A DNA stretch of 64,000 bases from HGM11412 sp045536025 (GCA_045536025.1 JAZSMT010000008.1:1-64000), one strand, 5' to 3'. Positions 8,711 through 16,404 are shown, counted from the first letter of the stretch. Translations and numbers: made by a program. Notes: generated by a model not told the origin, from the letters alone.

Positions 8711-9621
8711 AAGTAGTATATCTTGGCACGCCCGATTTTGCAGTAAAAGCGCTTGAGGCGATAAATAGCTCAAGGCACGAAATTTTAGCTGTTATAACAC
8801 AGCCCGACCGCCCTTTCGGTAGAAAGGCGGTTATTACCCCGTGCGCCGTAAAACAAAGTGCTATAAATCTTGGGCTTAAAACTTTAAGCTATGAAAAAAT
8901 TAGGCTTGAGGGGGTAGAGGACTTAAAGGCGTTAAATCCCGATATTATGGTAACTTGCGCTTTTGGGCAAATACTTTCAGGTGAAATTTTAAATATTCCT
9001 AAATACGGCGTTATAAATATTCACGCCTCGCTACTTCCCAAATACCGCGGTTCAGCGCCTATTCAATACAGCGTTATAAACGGCGATAAAACTACGGGAA
9101 TAACCATTATGCAAACTGACGTTGGCGTTGATACTGGCGATATTTTAATGCAAAAAGAAATAGAAATATTACCCGACGAAACGGCTGGGGAATTATTTGA
9201 AAAATTGTCATTATTAGGCGCTGAAATTATAGTAAAAGCTCTTGACGATATTGAAAGTGGCAATATTACTCGCGCCCCTCAAAACGAGGCGGATGCAACC
9301 CACGTTAAAATGCTTTCTAAAAAGGACGGGGTTATTGACTTTTCTAAGTCGGCTTTAGCGATTAAAAACCTCGTTCGCGGTCTTAACCCGTGGCCGATAG
9401 CTTATACCTATTTTGGCGACAAAACTTTAAAGGTTTATAAGGCGGAAGTTAGTTCTTTAAAAGGAAAGGTTGGCGAGGTTTTATCATTAGATAACGGCAT
9501 TACAATCGGTTGCGGTGAAAACTCTATCACTTTTATGGAAGTTCAGCTCGAAGGTAGTAAAAAAATGTTCGCTAAAGAGTTTTTACTTGGGCATAAAATA
9601 GGCGTGGGGTATAACTTTTAA
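8707..9621 (+). CDS. fmt: methionyl-tRNA formyltransferase
   Basis: Transfers a formyl group from 10-formyl-THF to Met-tRNAi. The N-terminal Rossmann domain (VVYLGTPDFAV) contains the catalytic region NIHASLLPKYRGSAPI (N, H) and the downstream Asp of VGVDTGDIL; the C-terminal OB-like domain begins around residue 205. 304 aa, full length. It overlaps def (ATGA) upstream and rsmB (TAATG) downstream. Confidence 0.96.
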   Translation: MKVVYLGTPDFAVKALEAINSSRHEILAVITQPDRPFGRKAVITPCAVKQSAINLGLKTLSYEKIRLEGVEDLKALNPDIMVTCAFGQILSGEILNIPKYGVINIHASLLPKYRGSAPIQYSVINGDKTTGITIMQTDVGVDTGDILMQKEIEILPDETAGELFEKLSLLGAEIIVKALDDIESGNITRAPQNEADATHVKMLSKKDGVIDFSKSALAIKNLVRGLNPWPIAYTYFGDKTLKVYKAEVSSLKGKVGEVLSLDNGITIGCGENSITFMEVQLEGSKKMFAKEFLLGHKIGVGYNF

Positions 9622-10862
9622 TGCTGGTTACTTATTACGACTGTTATAACGTTTTATCTAAGGTTTATAGCGAAGGTGCGTATATAAAACAAGCACTTAA
9701 TTCAACTAGCGTAGAAGAGAGAAACCGCCCAGCTATTACTAAGATTTGCTACGGCGTTTTAGATAAGGATATAACGCTTGACTATATCTTAAAAAAATTT
9801 TGCACTAAAAGCCCCAAACTATCTATTAAAATACTTTTAAAAATCGGGATTTACGCAATAAGGTATTTAAATACCGCACCGCACGCGGTAACGGACACGT
9901 TAGTTAGCCTTTGTAAAAAAATGGGTAAAGGTGGCGTTTCTGGGTTTGTTAACGCCGTTTTAAGAAATTATTTGCGCTCGGGCGTAGAACTACCTAGTGG
10001 TAGCGGTGTAAAAGATTTATCTATTAGATATTCTTGCCCAGAATTTATCGTTAAAAAACTAGTTGACGCTTACGGTCAAGACACAGCAATAAATATTCTT
10101 AGCTACGATAAAGAAGATACTTTTTTGCGCTTTAAATCGGACGGAGAAGAGTATCTTAACGGCTTAGGCGTAAGTTATACTAAAACTCCGTTTGAAAATT
10201 TATATTCAGTTTCAAGTTTTAGGTTAAACGGCGATTTTTACGAGGGGCTTTACACCTTTCAATCAATAGGTAGCGTTGCAATTTGTTCGCTACTTTTAGG
10301 TGGAAAAAGCTTGCTTGACTGTTGCTCCGCACCGGGTGGTAAAGCGGTTTTATTATCTAATTATTACGAGCGCGTTACCGCTTGCGATATTCACGAGCAT
10401 AGAGTTGAACTTATCAAATCATACGCTATGCGTATGGGTGCAAATAACGTAACCGCAGAGGTCAAAGACGCTACCGTTTTTGACAGCGCGTTTGAAAACG
10501 CTTTTGATAGCGTATTATCTGACGTTCCCTGTAGCGGAACGGGCGTTTTAAAGCAAAACCCCGATATAAAATTAAATAGAACGGATAACGCTATATTTGA
10601 GCTTAGTAATTTACAGCTACAAATTTTAAACAACGTTAGTCGTTACGTAAAAAGCGGTGGCGAACTCGTATATTCAACCTGTTCAATACTCAAAGACGAA
10701 AACGACTGTGTAATTGAAAAATTTTTAAAAGAAAATACCAATTTCGAGGCGGTAAGATGCGATTGCGCTTTGTTACATATAAACACAAAATTCGGCATGC
10801 AGTTTTTACCGCATATCTCTTTAGGTGCGGGATTTTACGCTTGCAAGCTTAAAAAACTATGA
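9621..10862 (+). CDS. rsmB: 16S rRNA (cytosine-967-C5)-methyltransferase RsmB
   Basis: An SAM-dependent m5C methyltransferase of 16S rRNA. The N-terminal NusB-like helical domain (about 1-130) is followed by the SAM-binding motif CCSAPGGKA, the motif IV cysteine in DVPCSGTGVLKQNPD and the motif VI catalytic cysteine in YSTCS. At 413 aa it is slightly shorter than typical (about 430-450). The ATG shares its A with the fmt stop (TAATG), and the stop overlaps rlmN (ATGA). Confidence 0.94.
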   Translation: MLVTYYDCYNVLSKVYSEGAYIKQALNSTSVEERNRPAITKICYGVLDKDITLDYILKKFCTKSPKLSIKILLKIGIYAIRYLNTAPHAVTDTLVSLCKKMGKGGVSGFVNAVLRNYLRSGVELPSGSGVKDLSIRYSCPEFIVKKLVDAYGQDTAINILSYDKEDTFLRFKSDGEEYLNGLGVSYTKTPFENLYSVSSFRLNGDFYEGLYTFQSIGSVAICSLLLGGKSLLDCCSAPGGKAVLLSNYYERVTACDIHEHRVELIKSYAMRMGANNVTAEVKDATVFDSAFENAFDSVLSDVPCSGTGVLKQNPDIKLNRTDNAIFELSNLQLQILNNVSRYVKSGGELVYSTCSILKDENDCVIEKFLKENTNFEAVRCDCALLHINTKFGMQFLPHISLGAGFYACKLKKL

Positions 10863-11902
10863 AGATTTTACAAGATTTATCGGTAGAAGAACTTAAAAGT
10901 TTAATGATTTCGCTAGGCGAAAAACCCTTTCGCGCTAGCCAGATTTTTCGCGCGCTGTCAAGTGGGCGCAAAATAAGCGAAATTACTGATATTTCAAGCT
11001 CTTTAAGACAAAAGCTTATCGAAATTTACGCTGACGAACCTGTTAAGATAATAAAAAAACTAATATCGAAAGATGGAACTGAAAAGTATCTTTTCGCGCT
11101 TTACGACGGCAATATCGTAGAGGGCGTGTTTATGAAAAACAAATACGGCAACACCGAGTGTTTATCAACGCAAGTGGGCTGTCGTATGGGCTGTAAGTTT
11201 TGCGCATCAACGATAGGTGGTTTGGTTAGAAATCTAACCGCAGGCGAGATGTACGCAACCGTGTGTGCGGTGAATAAGCTTGGTGGTGGAACGCTTATAA
11301 AACGTTCAGTTACTAACGTTGTATTAATGGGTAGTGGCGAACCGCTTGACAATTACGACGAGGTCGTTAAATTTTTGCGCTTAGTTTCGTGTAAAGAGGG
11401 GCTTAATATCAGCCCAAGAAATATAAGCTTGTCAACTTGCGGTTTAGTTCCTGAAATGTATAAGCTTGCTGAAGAGGGCTTGCCCGTCAACTTAACGGTA
11501 TCTCTTCACAACCCATTTGATAGCGAGCGCCAAAAATTAATGCCGATTGCAAAAGCGTATAAAATAAAAGATATACTCACAGCATGCGATAATTACTTTG
11601 AAAAAACGGGTAGGCGGTTTATATTCGAATACACTTTAGTAAAAGGTGTAAACGATGGTGAAGAGTGCGTAAAAGAACTTATTAACCTTTTAAAATCACG
11701 CCCCTGCCACGTCAATATAATTCGCCTTAACGAAGTTAAGGAAAACGGCTTAAAATCGGTTGACGATAAAAACGCCTATCGCTTTGCTGGCGAGCTTGAA
11801 AGGGGCGGTTTATCGGCAACGGTTAGACGGCTTAACGGCGCTGATATCGACGGTGCTTGCGGTCAACTTCGCCGTAGTCATTTGGAGGGCGATTGCGTAT
11901 GA
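10859..11902 (+). CDS. rlmN: dual-specificity 23S rRNA/tRNA (adenine-C2)-methyltransferase RlmN
   Basis: A radical-SAM enzyme methylating A2503 of 23S rRNA and A37 of some tRNAs. The iron-sulfur CxxxCxxC motif is CRMGCKFC; the SAM-binding GSGEPLDNYD and the C-terminal methyl-carrying cysteine in DGACGQL are present, as is the QVGC cysteine region. 347 aa, full length. It sits in the conserved rsmB-rlmN order, overlapping genes on both sides by four bases. Confidence 0.96.
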   Translation: MKILQDLSVEELKSLMISLGEKPFRASQIFRALSSGRKISEITDISSSLRQKLIEIYADEPVKIIKKLISKDGTEKYLFALYDGNIVEGVFMKNKYGNTECLSTQVGCRMGCKFCASTIGGLVRNLTAGEMYATVCAVNKLGGGTLIKRSVTNVVLMGSGEPLDNYDEVVKFLRLVSCKEGLNISPRNISLSTCGLVPEMYKLAEEGLPVNLTVSLHNPFDSERQKLMPIAKAYKIKDILTACDNYFEKTGRRFIFEYTLVKGVNDGEECVKELINLLKSRPCHVNIIRLNEVKENGLKSVDDKNAYRFAGELERGGLSATVRRLNGADIDGACGQLRRSHLEGDCV

Positions 11903-12492
11903 AAGTAGCCATATTTTCAGGTGGCGAGCTCACTAAAACTCAAATTTTACCTTTTGATAAGCTTATTTGCGCTGACAAGGGGTATGAATATGCTAAAAAT
12001 TTAAACCTTAATCCCGATATAATACTCGGTGATTTTGATAGCTTAGGGTATATCCCCGAAAACGCCGAGTTGTTTTCAAAGGATAAAAACTTTTCAGATA
12101 CCGAGCTTGCAATAAAAAAGGCGATAAATTTAGGTGCAACGGAGATTGATTTATACTTTTGTTTAGGCGGTAGATTAGACCACGAGCTATTTAATATTAA
12201 CCTTTTAAAATACGCTAAAAATTTAGGAGTAAACGCTAAAATTCTAAGCGGTAACACAGTGGTGAGATTAATAAGCGGTAGTGGCAATTATTCGGTAAAG
12301 AAAGGAAATACGATAAGCTTCGTACCATTTTCAGACGCGGTGCATATAATAAAAAGCAAAGGTCTTAAATATCCGCTTGACGGTATTAAGGCGGTAAAGG
12401 GAGAAACGCTGACGCTATCTAACGTTTCAAACGACGATGAAATTTACGTTGAGATAGAAAGCGGTGAGTTATTGCTTATTTGTTTTTTATAA
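11899..12492 (+). CDS. thiN: thiamine pyrophosphokinase
   Basis: Converts thiamine to thiamine diphosphate. Motifs of the family: ICADKGYEYA (substrate site), PDIILGDFDSLG (the DFDS metal/ATP motif), DTELAIKKAI and GGRLDHELFN, followed by a C-terminal beta domain (FVPFSDAV, GLKYPLDG). About 197 aa. I chose the ATG at 11899, which overlaps the rlmN stop as ATGA and lies 9 nt after GGAGGG (11884-11889), over a TTG at 11893. In Bacillus thiN is immediately followed by spoVM, as here. Confidence 0.92.
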   Translation: MKVAIFSGGELTKTQILPFDKLICADKGYEYAKNLNLNPDIILGDFDSLGYIPENAELFSKDKNFSDTELAIKKAINLGATEIDLYFCLGGRLDHELFNINLLKYAKNLGVNAKILSGNTVVRLISGSGNYSVKKGNTISFVPFSDAVHIIKSKGLKYPLDGIKAVKGETLTLSNVSNDDEIYVEIESGELLLICFL

Positions 12493-12500
12493 GGAGCCGT

Positions 12501-12569
12501 ATGAAAATTTATTGTTTCAAACCCCCTAAGATAATTAGAGCTATACTAAAATTATTTATAAAAGCTTAA
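12501..12569 (+). CDS. spoVM: SpoVM-like sporulation micropeptide (22 aa)
   Basis: A 22-codon frame starting MKIYCFKPPK sits 5 nt after a clear AAGGAG, directly after thiN, exactly where Bacillus spoVM lies. Compared from memory with the 26-aa B. subtilis SpoVM, it keeps M1, K2, Y4, K7, P9 and K10, and its second half IIRAILKLFIK lines up with IVRAMLGSFRK after a four-residue gap. SpoVM is an amphipathic helix that marks the convex forespore membrane and anchors the coat ATPase SpoIVA. The helix here has the expected basic and hydrophobic pattern. This is the best evidence in the window for sporulation ancestry. A terminator follows, overlapping the stop codon. Confidence 0.8.
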   Translation: MKIYCFKPPKIIRAILKLFIKA

Positions 12570-12594
12570 AAAGGTCGGCATTGCCGACCTTTTT
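12568..12594 (+). terminator. strong terminator ending the priA-spoVM unit
   Basis: AAAAAGGTCGGC/GCCGACCTTTTT with loop ATT. The A/T flanks allow it to work in either direction. Confidence 0.9.
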
Positions 12595-12601
12595 AATTTA
12601 A

Positions 12602-12630
12602 TTGACAAAATCTTTTTATATATGTTAATA
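12602..12630 (+). promoter_or_regulatory. promoter of ynbB
   Basis: TTGACA (12602-12607), 17-bp spacer, TTAATA (12625-12630; TAATAT one base further is an alternative). The ATG at 12638 is at the expected start of transcription and has no Shine-Dalgarno sequence, so this is again a probable leaderless mRNA. Confidence 0.7.
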
Positions 12631-12637
12631 TAGCCGT

Positions 12638-13918
12638 ATGAGCATTTATGATTTTTACAAACAACTCGGCATATCTAGTAAAGTTTTCGATATGGGCGAG
12701 AGTATAGAAGCTTCATTAAAGCCCCGTTTTGACGGGATTGATAAAATTGCCGAAATCAATCAAGCAAAGGTGTTGCTCGCATTTCAAAATAATAGAGTTG
12801 ATACTGCTTGTTTACAATCGTCAACCGGCTACGGTTATGACGACGTTGGTAGGGATAAGCTTGAAAGGGTATACGCTGATATTTTTAAAGCGGAAAGTGC
12901 GCTCGTACGCCCTCAAATAACTTGCGGAACGCACGCATTAACCTTGTCGTTATCGGCAAATCTTCTACCTGGGGACGAGCTTTTAGCTCCCGCAGGTAAG
13001 CCTTACGACACGCTTGAGGAGGTTATCGGCGTTCGCCCGTCGCCTTGCTCGCTTATGGAATACGGCGTTTCTTACCGTCAAGTAGACCTTTTGCCTAACG
13101 GCGATTTCGATTACGAAAATATTAAAAAAGCCGTTACTGAAAAGACCAAAATGGCAACAATACAAAGGTCTAAGGGCTATCAAATGCGCCCGACCTTTTC
13201 GGTGGAAAAAATCGGCAAACTTATATCTTTTTTAAAAGATATAAAGCCCGATATTATTATAATGGTTGACAACTGCTACGGCGAGTTTACCGAGGTTATA
13301 GAACCAAGCGAGGTGGGTGCGGATATGGTAGTTGGCTCGCTTATTAAAAACCCCGGTGGCGGTTTAGCGCCAATCGGCGGTTATATAGTTGGTAAAAAAG
13401 AATACGTTGACCGCTGTGGTTACCGTTTAACAGCTCCAGGGCTAGGGCACGAGGTCGGCGCTACGCTTGGGGTGTTACCAAGGCTATATCAAGGCTTGTT
13501 TTTAGCTCCAACCGTTACTGCAAGCGCATTAAAAGGCGCGATATTTGCAGCAAACTTATACGAAAAATTAGGTTATGAGGTCGTTCCTAACGGCAGTGAG
13601 CCTCGCCACGATATAATTCAAGCGGTTAAACTTAAAAGCGAAAAAGCTATGTGCGCTTTTTGTAGGGGAATTCAATTTTCCGCCCCTGTTGACAGTTACG
13701 TTACGCCAATTCCTTCAGATATGCCGGGGTATGACAGTAAGGTTATAATGGCTGCTGGCGCGTTCGTTCAAGGTTCGTCTATCGAGCTTTCGGCTGACGG
13801 TCCTATTAGAGAGCCTTACGCCGTTTATTTTCAAGGCGGTATAACCTATCCACACGCTAAAATCGGCATACTTAAGTCGTTACAAGAACTGATTAACGAC
13901 CACCTTATCGATATTTAA
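12638..13918 (+). CDS. ynbB: YnbB-type PLP-dependent enzyme (methionine gamma-lyase-like, 'aluminum resistance' family)
   Basis: A 426-aa fold-type I PLP protein. Visible family blocks are LQSSTGYGYDD, RPQITCGTHA, MVDNCYGEF (the PLP-contacting Asp), GSLIKNPGGG (the lysine that would form the Schiff base), GPIREPY and QGGITYPHAK. Members are annotated as methionine gamma-lyase family or aluminum-resistance proteins, but their physiological substrate is not firmly established. In Bacilli the gene lies near hfq and glnR; here it stands alone between a terminator and a transporter gene. The substrate is inferred only from family membership. Confidence 0.88.
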   Translation: MSIYDFYKQLGISSKVFDMGESIEASLKPRFDGIDKIAEINQAKVLLAFQNNRVDTACLQSSTGYGYDDVGRDKLERVYADIFKAESALVRPQITCGTHALTLSLSANLLPGDELLAPAGKPYDTLEEVIGVRPSPCSLMEYGVSYRQVDLLPNGDFDYENIKKAVTEKTKMATIQRSKGYQMRPTFSVEKIGKLISFLKDIKPDIIIMVDNCYGEFTEVIEPSEVGADMVVGSLIKNPGGGLAPIGGYIVGKKEYVDRCGYRLTAPGLGHEVGATLGVLPRLYQGLFLAPTVTASALKGAIFAANLYEKLGYEVVPNGSEPRHDIIQAVKLKSEKAMCAFCRGIQFSAPVDSYVTPIPSDMPGYDSKVIMAAGAFVQGSSIELSADGPIREPYAVYFQGGITYPHAKIGILKSLQELINDHLIDI

Positions 13919-13967
13919 TCTTTCCGTATATTTAATTAAAAAATAAATAAATTTACGGAGGATAATT

Positions 13968-15002
13968 ATGTTATATTTTTCATTTGCTTTAATTGCACTT
14001 CTTGCATGGAGTGGTTCTGATTTATTTTCTAAAAAAGGAACTTATCAAAGGGATAAGTTAAGCCATTGGCGCGTTATCTTTATGGTAGGTGCGGTAATGG
14101 GTATTCACGCGGTTATTACTATCGTTGCAAGCTTAATCTTTGGCGAAACGCTTGCAGAGGCTAACCCCTTTATCGTAAGCTTGTTCTATACCGACTTTGT
14201 TCCTATGGACTTTATAAAGTATTTACCCGTTGCTTTTTTATATCTTTTAGCAATGGTAATAGGCTACGTTGGCTTAAGATATATTGAACTTTCTATTTCA
14301 AGCCCCATATGTAACGCGTCTGGTTCGCTTGCACTCGTTCTTATCGTAATTTTAGGCGCGTTTGGCGTTTTTTCTGAGCCTGCAACGCTAGGCGTTATTG
14401 AAATTATTGCGGTAATTTTAATAACCTTTGGTATAATTTGGTTGGGTTTTGTAGAATATAGGGAAGACGAAGAGGTTAAGCTCGTTCGTAGCGAAGGCGG
14501 TAATTTTAAATACACTACTAGTTTTATCGCAATACTTATTCCTATTATTTACCTTTTCCTTGACGCTATCGCAACGGTTGGCGATGAAATCGTTTACGAT
14601 ATGGGCGTTTTTGAAAGTGATTACGCTGCAAACACGGCGTTTGAATTTACCTCGCTTTGCTTTGCAATCTTTGCATTTGTTTGGGTAAAATTCGTTAAAA
14701 AACAAAACTTCTTCTCAATAAAGACCGAAGAAACGCTTGAAGACGGTAGCGTGGTTAAAAAGACGATACCTCTTAGCAAGTTCTTAATTTACGGTGGTAT
14801 TTGCGAAACGGTAGGTCAAATATTTTATATGGCGGTAGTTGCGTCTGACTTCGTTCAAGGCTTGCCGATGATATCGTCGTACTGCGTACTCTCGGTTGTG
14901 TGGAGTAGAATTTTCTTAAAAGAAAAACTATCAATTAAACACTATATTGCAATATTTGCAACGCTACTTGGTATAGTTGGTTTAGCTATTGCAGAACTTT
15001 AA
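13968..15002 (+). CDS. EamA/DMT-family membrane transporter
   Basis: A 344-aa integral membrane protein with about ten hydrophobic segments in two halves, in the drug/metabolite transporter style (for example GYVGLRYIELSISSPICN in the first half and YCVLSVVWSRIFLKEKLS near the end, the usual EamA signature of a charged F-L-x-E-x-L end). A soluble loop of about 40 residues (near 255-285, KTEETLEDGSV) separates the last helices. It starts at an ATG behind GGAGGATAA and ends at a terminator. The substrate cannot be predicted. Confidence 0.8.
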   Translation: MLYFSFALIALLAWSGSDLFSKKGTYQRDKLSHWRVIFMVGAVMGIHAVITIVASLIFGETLAEANPFIVSLFYTDFVPMDFIKYLPVAFLYLLAMVIGYVGLRYIELSISSPICNASGSLALVLIVILGAFGVFSEPATLGVIEIIAVILITFGIIWLGFVEYREDEEVKLVRSEGGNFKYTTSFIAILIPIIYLFLDAIATVGDEIVYDMGVFESDYAANTAFEFTSLCFAIFAFVWVKFVKKQNFFSIKTEETLEDGSVVKKTIPLSKFLIYGGICETVGQIFYMAVVASDFVQGLPMISSYCVLSVVWSRIFLKEKLSIKHYIAIFATLLGIVGLAIAEL

Positions 15003-15010
15003 ATAAATAA

Positions 15011-15040
15011 GCCCCACGCACTGCGTGGGGCATTTTTTTA
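15011..15040 (+). terminator. intrinsic terminator after the EamA gene
   Basis: GCCCCACGC/GCGTGGGGC with loop ACT, then ATTTTTTTATA. Confidence 0.92.
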
Positions 15041-15102
15041 TATATCGTTATGTTTATTTTAGTATTATTTGGTAAAATAATATTGCTAAGGGAGGTAATA
15101 TT

Positions 15103-15945
15103 ATGAAACAAATTGCTATAAAAGAAACCGACGTAACACGCTTTCAAAATTATTTAATTACCAACGAAAACAGCCGAGCAACCGTTGAAAAATACACACA
15201 TGATATACGGGTATTTTTATCGTTTATCAAGTCCGGAACCTTTGATAAACAAACGGTTTTAAGCTATAAAGACTGGCTTGGAAGCAATTACAAAGAAACA
15301 AGCGCAAATTCAATGCTTGGCGCGCTAAATTCCTTTTTTAAGTTTTTAGGTAAGTTATGGCTATGCGTAAAGCAATTTAAGCTTCAGCGACAGGCATATT
15401 GCTCCGAGCAAAAAGAGCTAACAAAATCCGAATACGTACGCCTTATAACTACAGCTCGCAAAAAGAACAATAAAAAGCTTGATTTGATTATACAAACTAT
15501 ATGCTCAACGGGCATTAGAGTTAGCGAATTAAAATTTATTACCGTAGAAGCCGTTCGGGCAGGCGAGGCAACGGTAAAATTAAAAGGTAAAACCCGAAAA
15601 ATCTTTATAATTCCCGAACTTAGAAATAAACTGCTTTGTTATATCCGAGATAAAAATATTAAAACTGGTAGCGTATTTTTAAGTAAAAACGGCAAGCCCG
15701 TTCTTAGAAACAACGTGTGGCGGGATATGAAATCGCTGTGCGATGACGCGGGCGTTTCAAAAACTAAGGTGTTTCCTCACAACCTACGGCACCTTTTTGC
15801 AAGAACTTTTTACGGAATTGAAAAGGATATTGCAAAGCTTGCCGATATCTTGGGGCATTCAAGCGTTAACACTACGCGTATCTATATAATAACTACTGGC
15901 GCAGAACATAAGAGAAAGATGCAAAGTATGAGGTTATTAGTTTAA
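15103..15945 (+). CDS. tyrosine recombinase (probable DNA invertase of the adjacent switch)
   Basis: A 280-aa lambda-integrase/Xer-type recombinase. The N-terminal SAM-like core-binding domain spans about 10-85; the catalytic set is R139 (STGIRVSEL), a Lys in the beta-hairpin (about 161-163), H226-x-x-R229 (HNLRH), H252 (GHSS) and the nucleophile Y261. The gene has its own GGGAGG ribosome site. It lies only 36 bp from the first of three copies of a site with the classical two-arm form (ACATAA, 6-bp centre, TTATGT). No excisionase, phage or conjugation genes adjoin it. Known switches in Clostridia and Bacteroides pair a tyrosine recombinase with inverted repeats flanking a promoter, so I infer it flips 16004-16236. 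Confidence 0.87.
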   Translation: MKQIAIKETDVTRFQNYLITNENSRATVEKYTHDIRVFLSFIKSGTFDKQTVLSYKDWLGSNYKETSANSMLGALNSFFKFLGKLWLCVKQFKLQRQAYCSEQKELTKSEYVRLITTARKKNNKKLDLIIQTICSTGIRVSELKFITVEAVRAGEATVKLKGKTRKIFIIPELRNKLLCYIRDKNIKTGSVFLSKNGKPVLRNNVWRDMKSLCDDAGVSKTKVFPHNLRHLFARTFYGIEKDIAKLADILGHSSVNTTRIYIITTGAEHKRKMQSMRLLV

Positions 15946-15956
15946 AAAACAAAAAA

Positions 15957-15974
15957 GTCGGAACAAAATCCGAC
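15957..15974 (+). terminator. hairpin after the recombinase gene
   Basis: GTCGGA/TCCGAC with loop ACAAAA and no strong T-tract. Possibly a weak terminator insulating the recombinase from the switch. Confidence 0.4.
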
Positions 15975-15980
15975 CTCTGA

Positions 15981-16003
15981 GACATAATGGTTGTTATGTA
16001 TCG
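15981..16003 (+). repeat. switch inverted repeat, copy 1
   Basis: A 23-bp sequence that is the exact reverse complement of 16237-16259. Core: ACATAA, centre TGGTTG, TTATGT. The match stops at 23 bp on both sides. Confidence 0.92.
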
Positions 16004-16051
16004 AGTAAACCTTTTTAAGACGAGCATTTGAGGCTAGCAAAATAAATTGCA

Positions 16052-16106
16052 TAACAAAAAAGCCTTTTCATTACAAAGTTCCGGTCCAAATATTTGAAAA
16101 GGCTTT
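16052..16106 (-). terminator. leftward intrinsic terminator inside the invertible segment
   Basis: A 12-bp perfect stem with a 24-nt loop; on the minus strand it is followed by TTTTTTGTT. Read rightward its tail is only TTTATTATAA. Confidence 0.6.
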
Positions 16107-16166
16107 ATTATAATGCAAAAAATTATTGAACAAGTGTAAATTTTATAAAATATGTATTAAATTTAG

Positions 16167-16195
16167 TTGCCAAATAAAATGAAATATGCTAGTCT
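16167..16195 (+). promoter_or_regulatory. candidate rightward promoter inside the invertible segment
   Basis: TTGCCA (16167-16172), 17-bp spacer ending in TGC (extended -10), TAGTCT (16190-16195). The -35 is 5/6 to consensus and the -10 is poor apart from the TGn extension. A second, weaker candidate is TTGATA (16207-16212), 17 bp, TAAAAA (16230-16235), which overlaps repeat copy 2. Confidence 0.4.
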
Positions 16196-16208
16196 TTAAC
16201 TAGAATTT

Positions 16209-16229
16209 GATACATAACAACCATTATGT
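16209..16229 (-). repeat. switch repeat, copy 2 (inner)
   Basis: 21 bp identical to the corresponding part of copy 3 and inverted relative to copy 1. It is a direct repeat of copy 3 with a 28-bp period. Confidence 0.9.
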
Positions 16230-16236
16230 TAAAAAA

Positions 16237-16259
16237 CGATACATAACAACCATTATGTC
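16237..16259 (-). repeat. switch inverted repeat, copy 3 (outer)
   Basis: The exact 23-bp reverse complement of copy 1. Centre CAACCA on the plus strand. Confidence 0.92.
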
Positions 16260-16299
16260 GCTGTTACATTTTGATTTTTTCTTAGAAGGAGATGGTGGT

Positions 16300-16395
16300 A
16301 TGGAGTTTTTTATAGGCTTGATTGTCGGAGTGATGATAGGGGCTAATATAAGCCTTATAATCGTTGCGGTAATCAACGCAGGTAGAAAAAGTTAG
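16300..16395 (+). CDS. 31-aa single-pass membrane protein (DUF3789-like)
   Basis: Starts MEFFIGLIVG and is almost entirely one hydrophobic helix with a short basic tail (GRKS). The ATG follows AAGGAGATGG closely, and it is the first gene after the invertible segment, 9 nt before the next gene. Very short MEF-type membrane proteins of this form are classed as DUF3789 in Firmicutes; the similarity is by pattern only. The role is unknown. An earlier in-frame start in the repeat region is unlikely because it would translate the recombination site. Confidence 0.6.
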   Translation: MEFFIGLIVGVMIGANISLIIVAVINAGRKS

Positions 16396-16404
16396 GGAGA
16401 ATAA

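Larger units (their letters stand above)
15981..16259. other. putative invertible DNA switch controlling the surface operon
   Basis: A 233-bp segment (16004-16236) is bounded by perfect 23-bp inverted repeats. It contains a rightward promoter candidate (16167-16195), and a 12-bp stem hairpin (AAAGCCTTTTCA 16059-16070, TGAAAAGGCTTT 16095-16106) whose T-tract is strong only when read leftward. As drawn, the promoter points at the SipW operon and the terminator away from it, so the sequence looks like the ON state. Inversion would remove the promoter and turn the terminator toward the operon. There is no coding gene in this stretch. The structure is seen directly; the switching is inferred. Confidence 0.72.

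Noticed and set aside
16107..16134. Leftward promoter inside the invertible segment (CTTGTT, 16 bp, TATAAT)
   Set aside because: Its predicted start would fall within the hairpin arm at about 16100, and the TATAAT is part of a palindrome, so I do not list it as a feature.
15981..16259. Three repeat copies considered as a CRISPR-like array
   Set aside because: The copies are in mixed orientation with unequal spacing and no cas genes; they fit recombinase sites.
16207..16299. Longer N-terminus for the small membrane protein
   Set aside because: It would translate the recombination repeats; the ATG at 16300 has a strong ribosome site.
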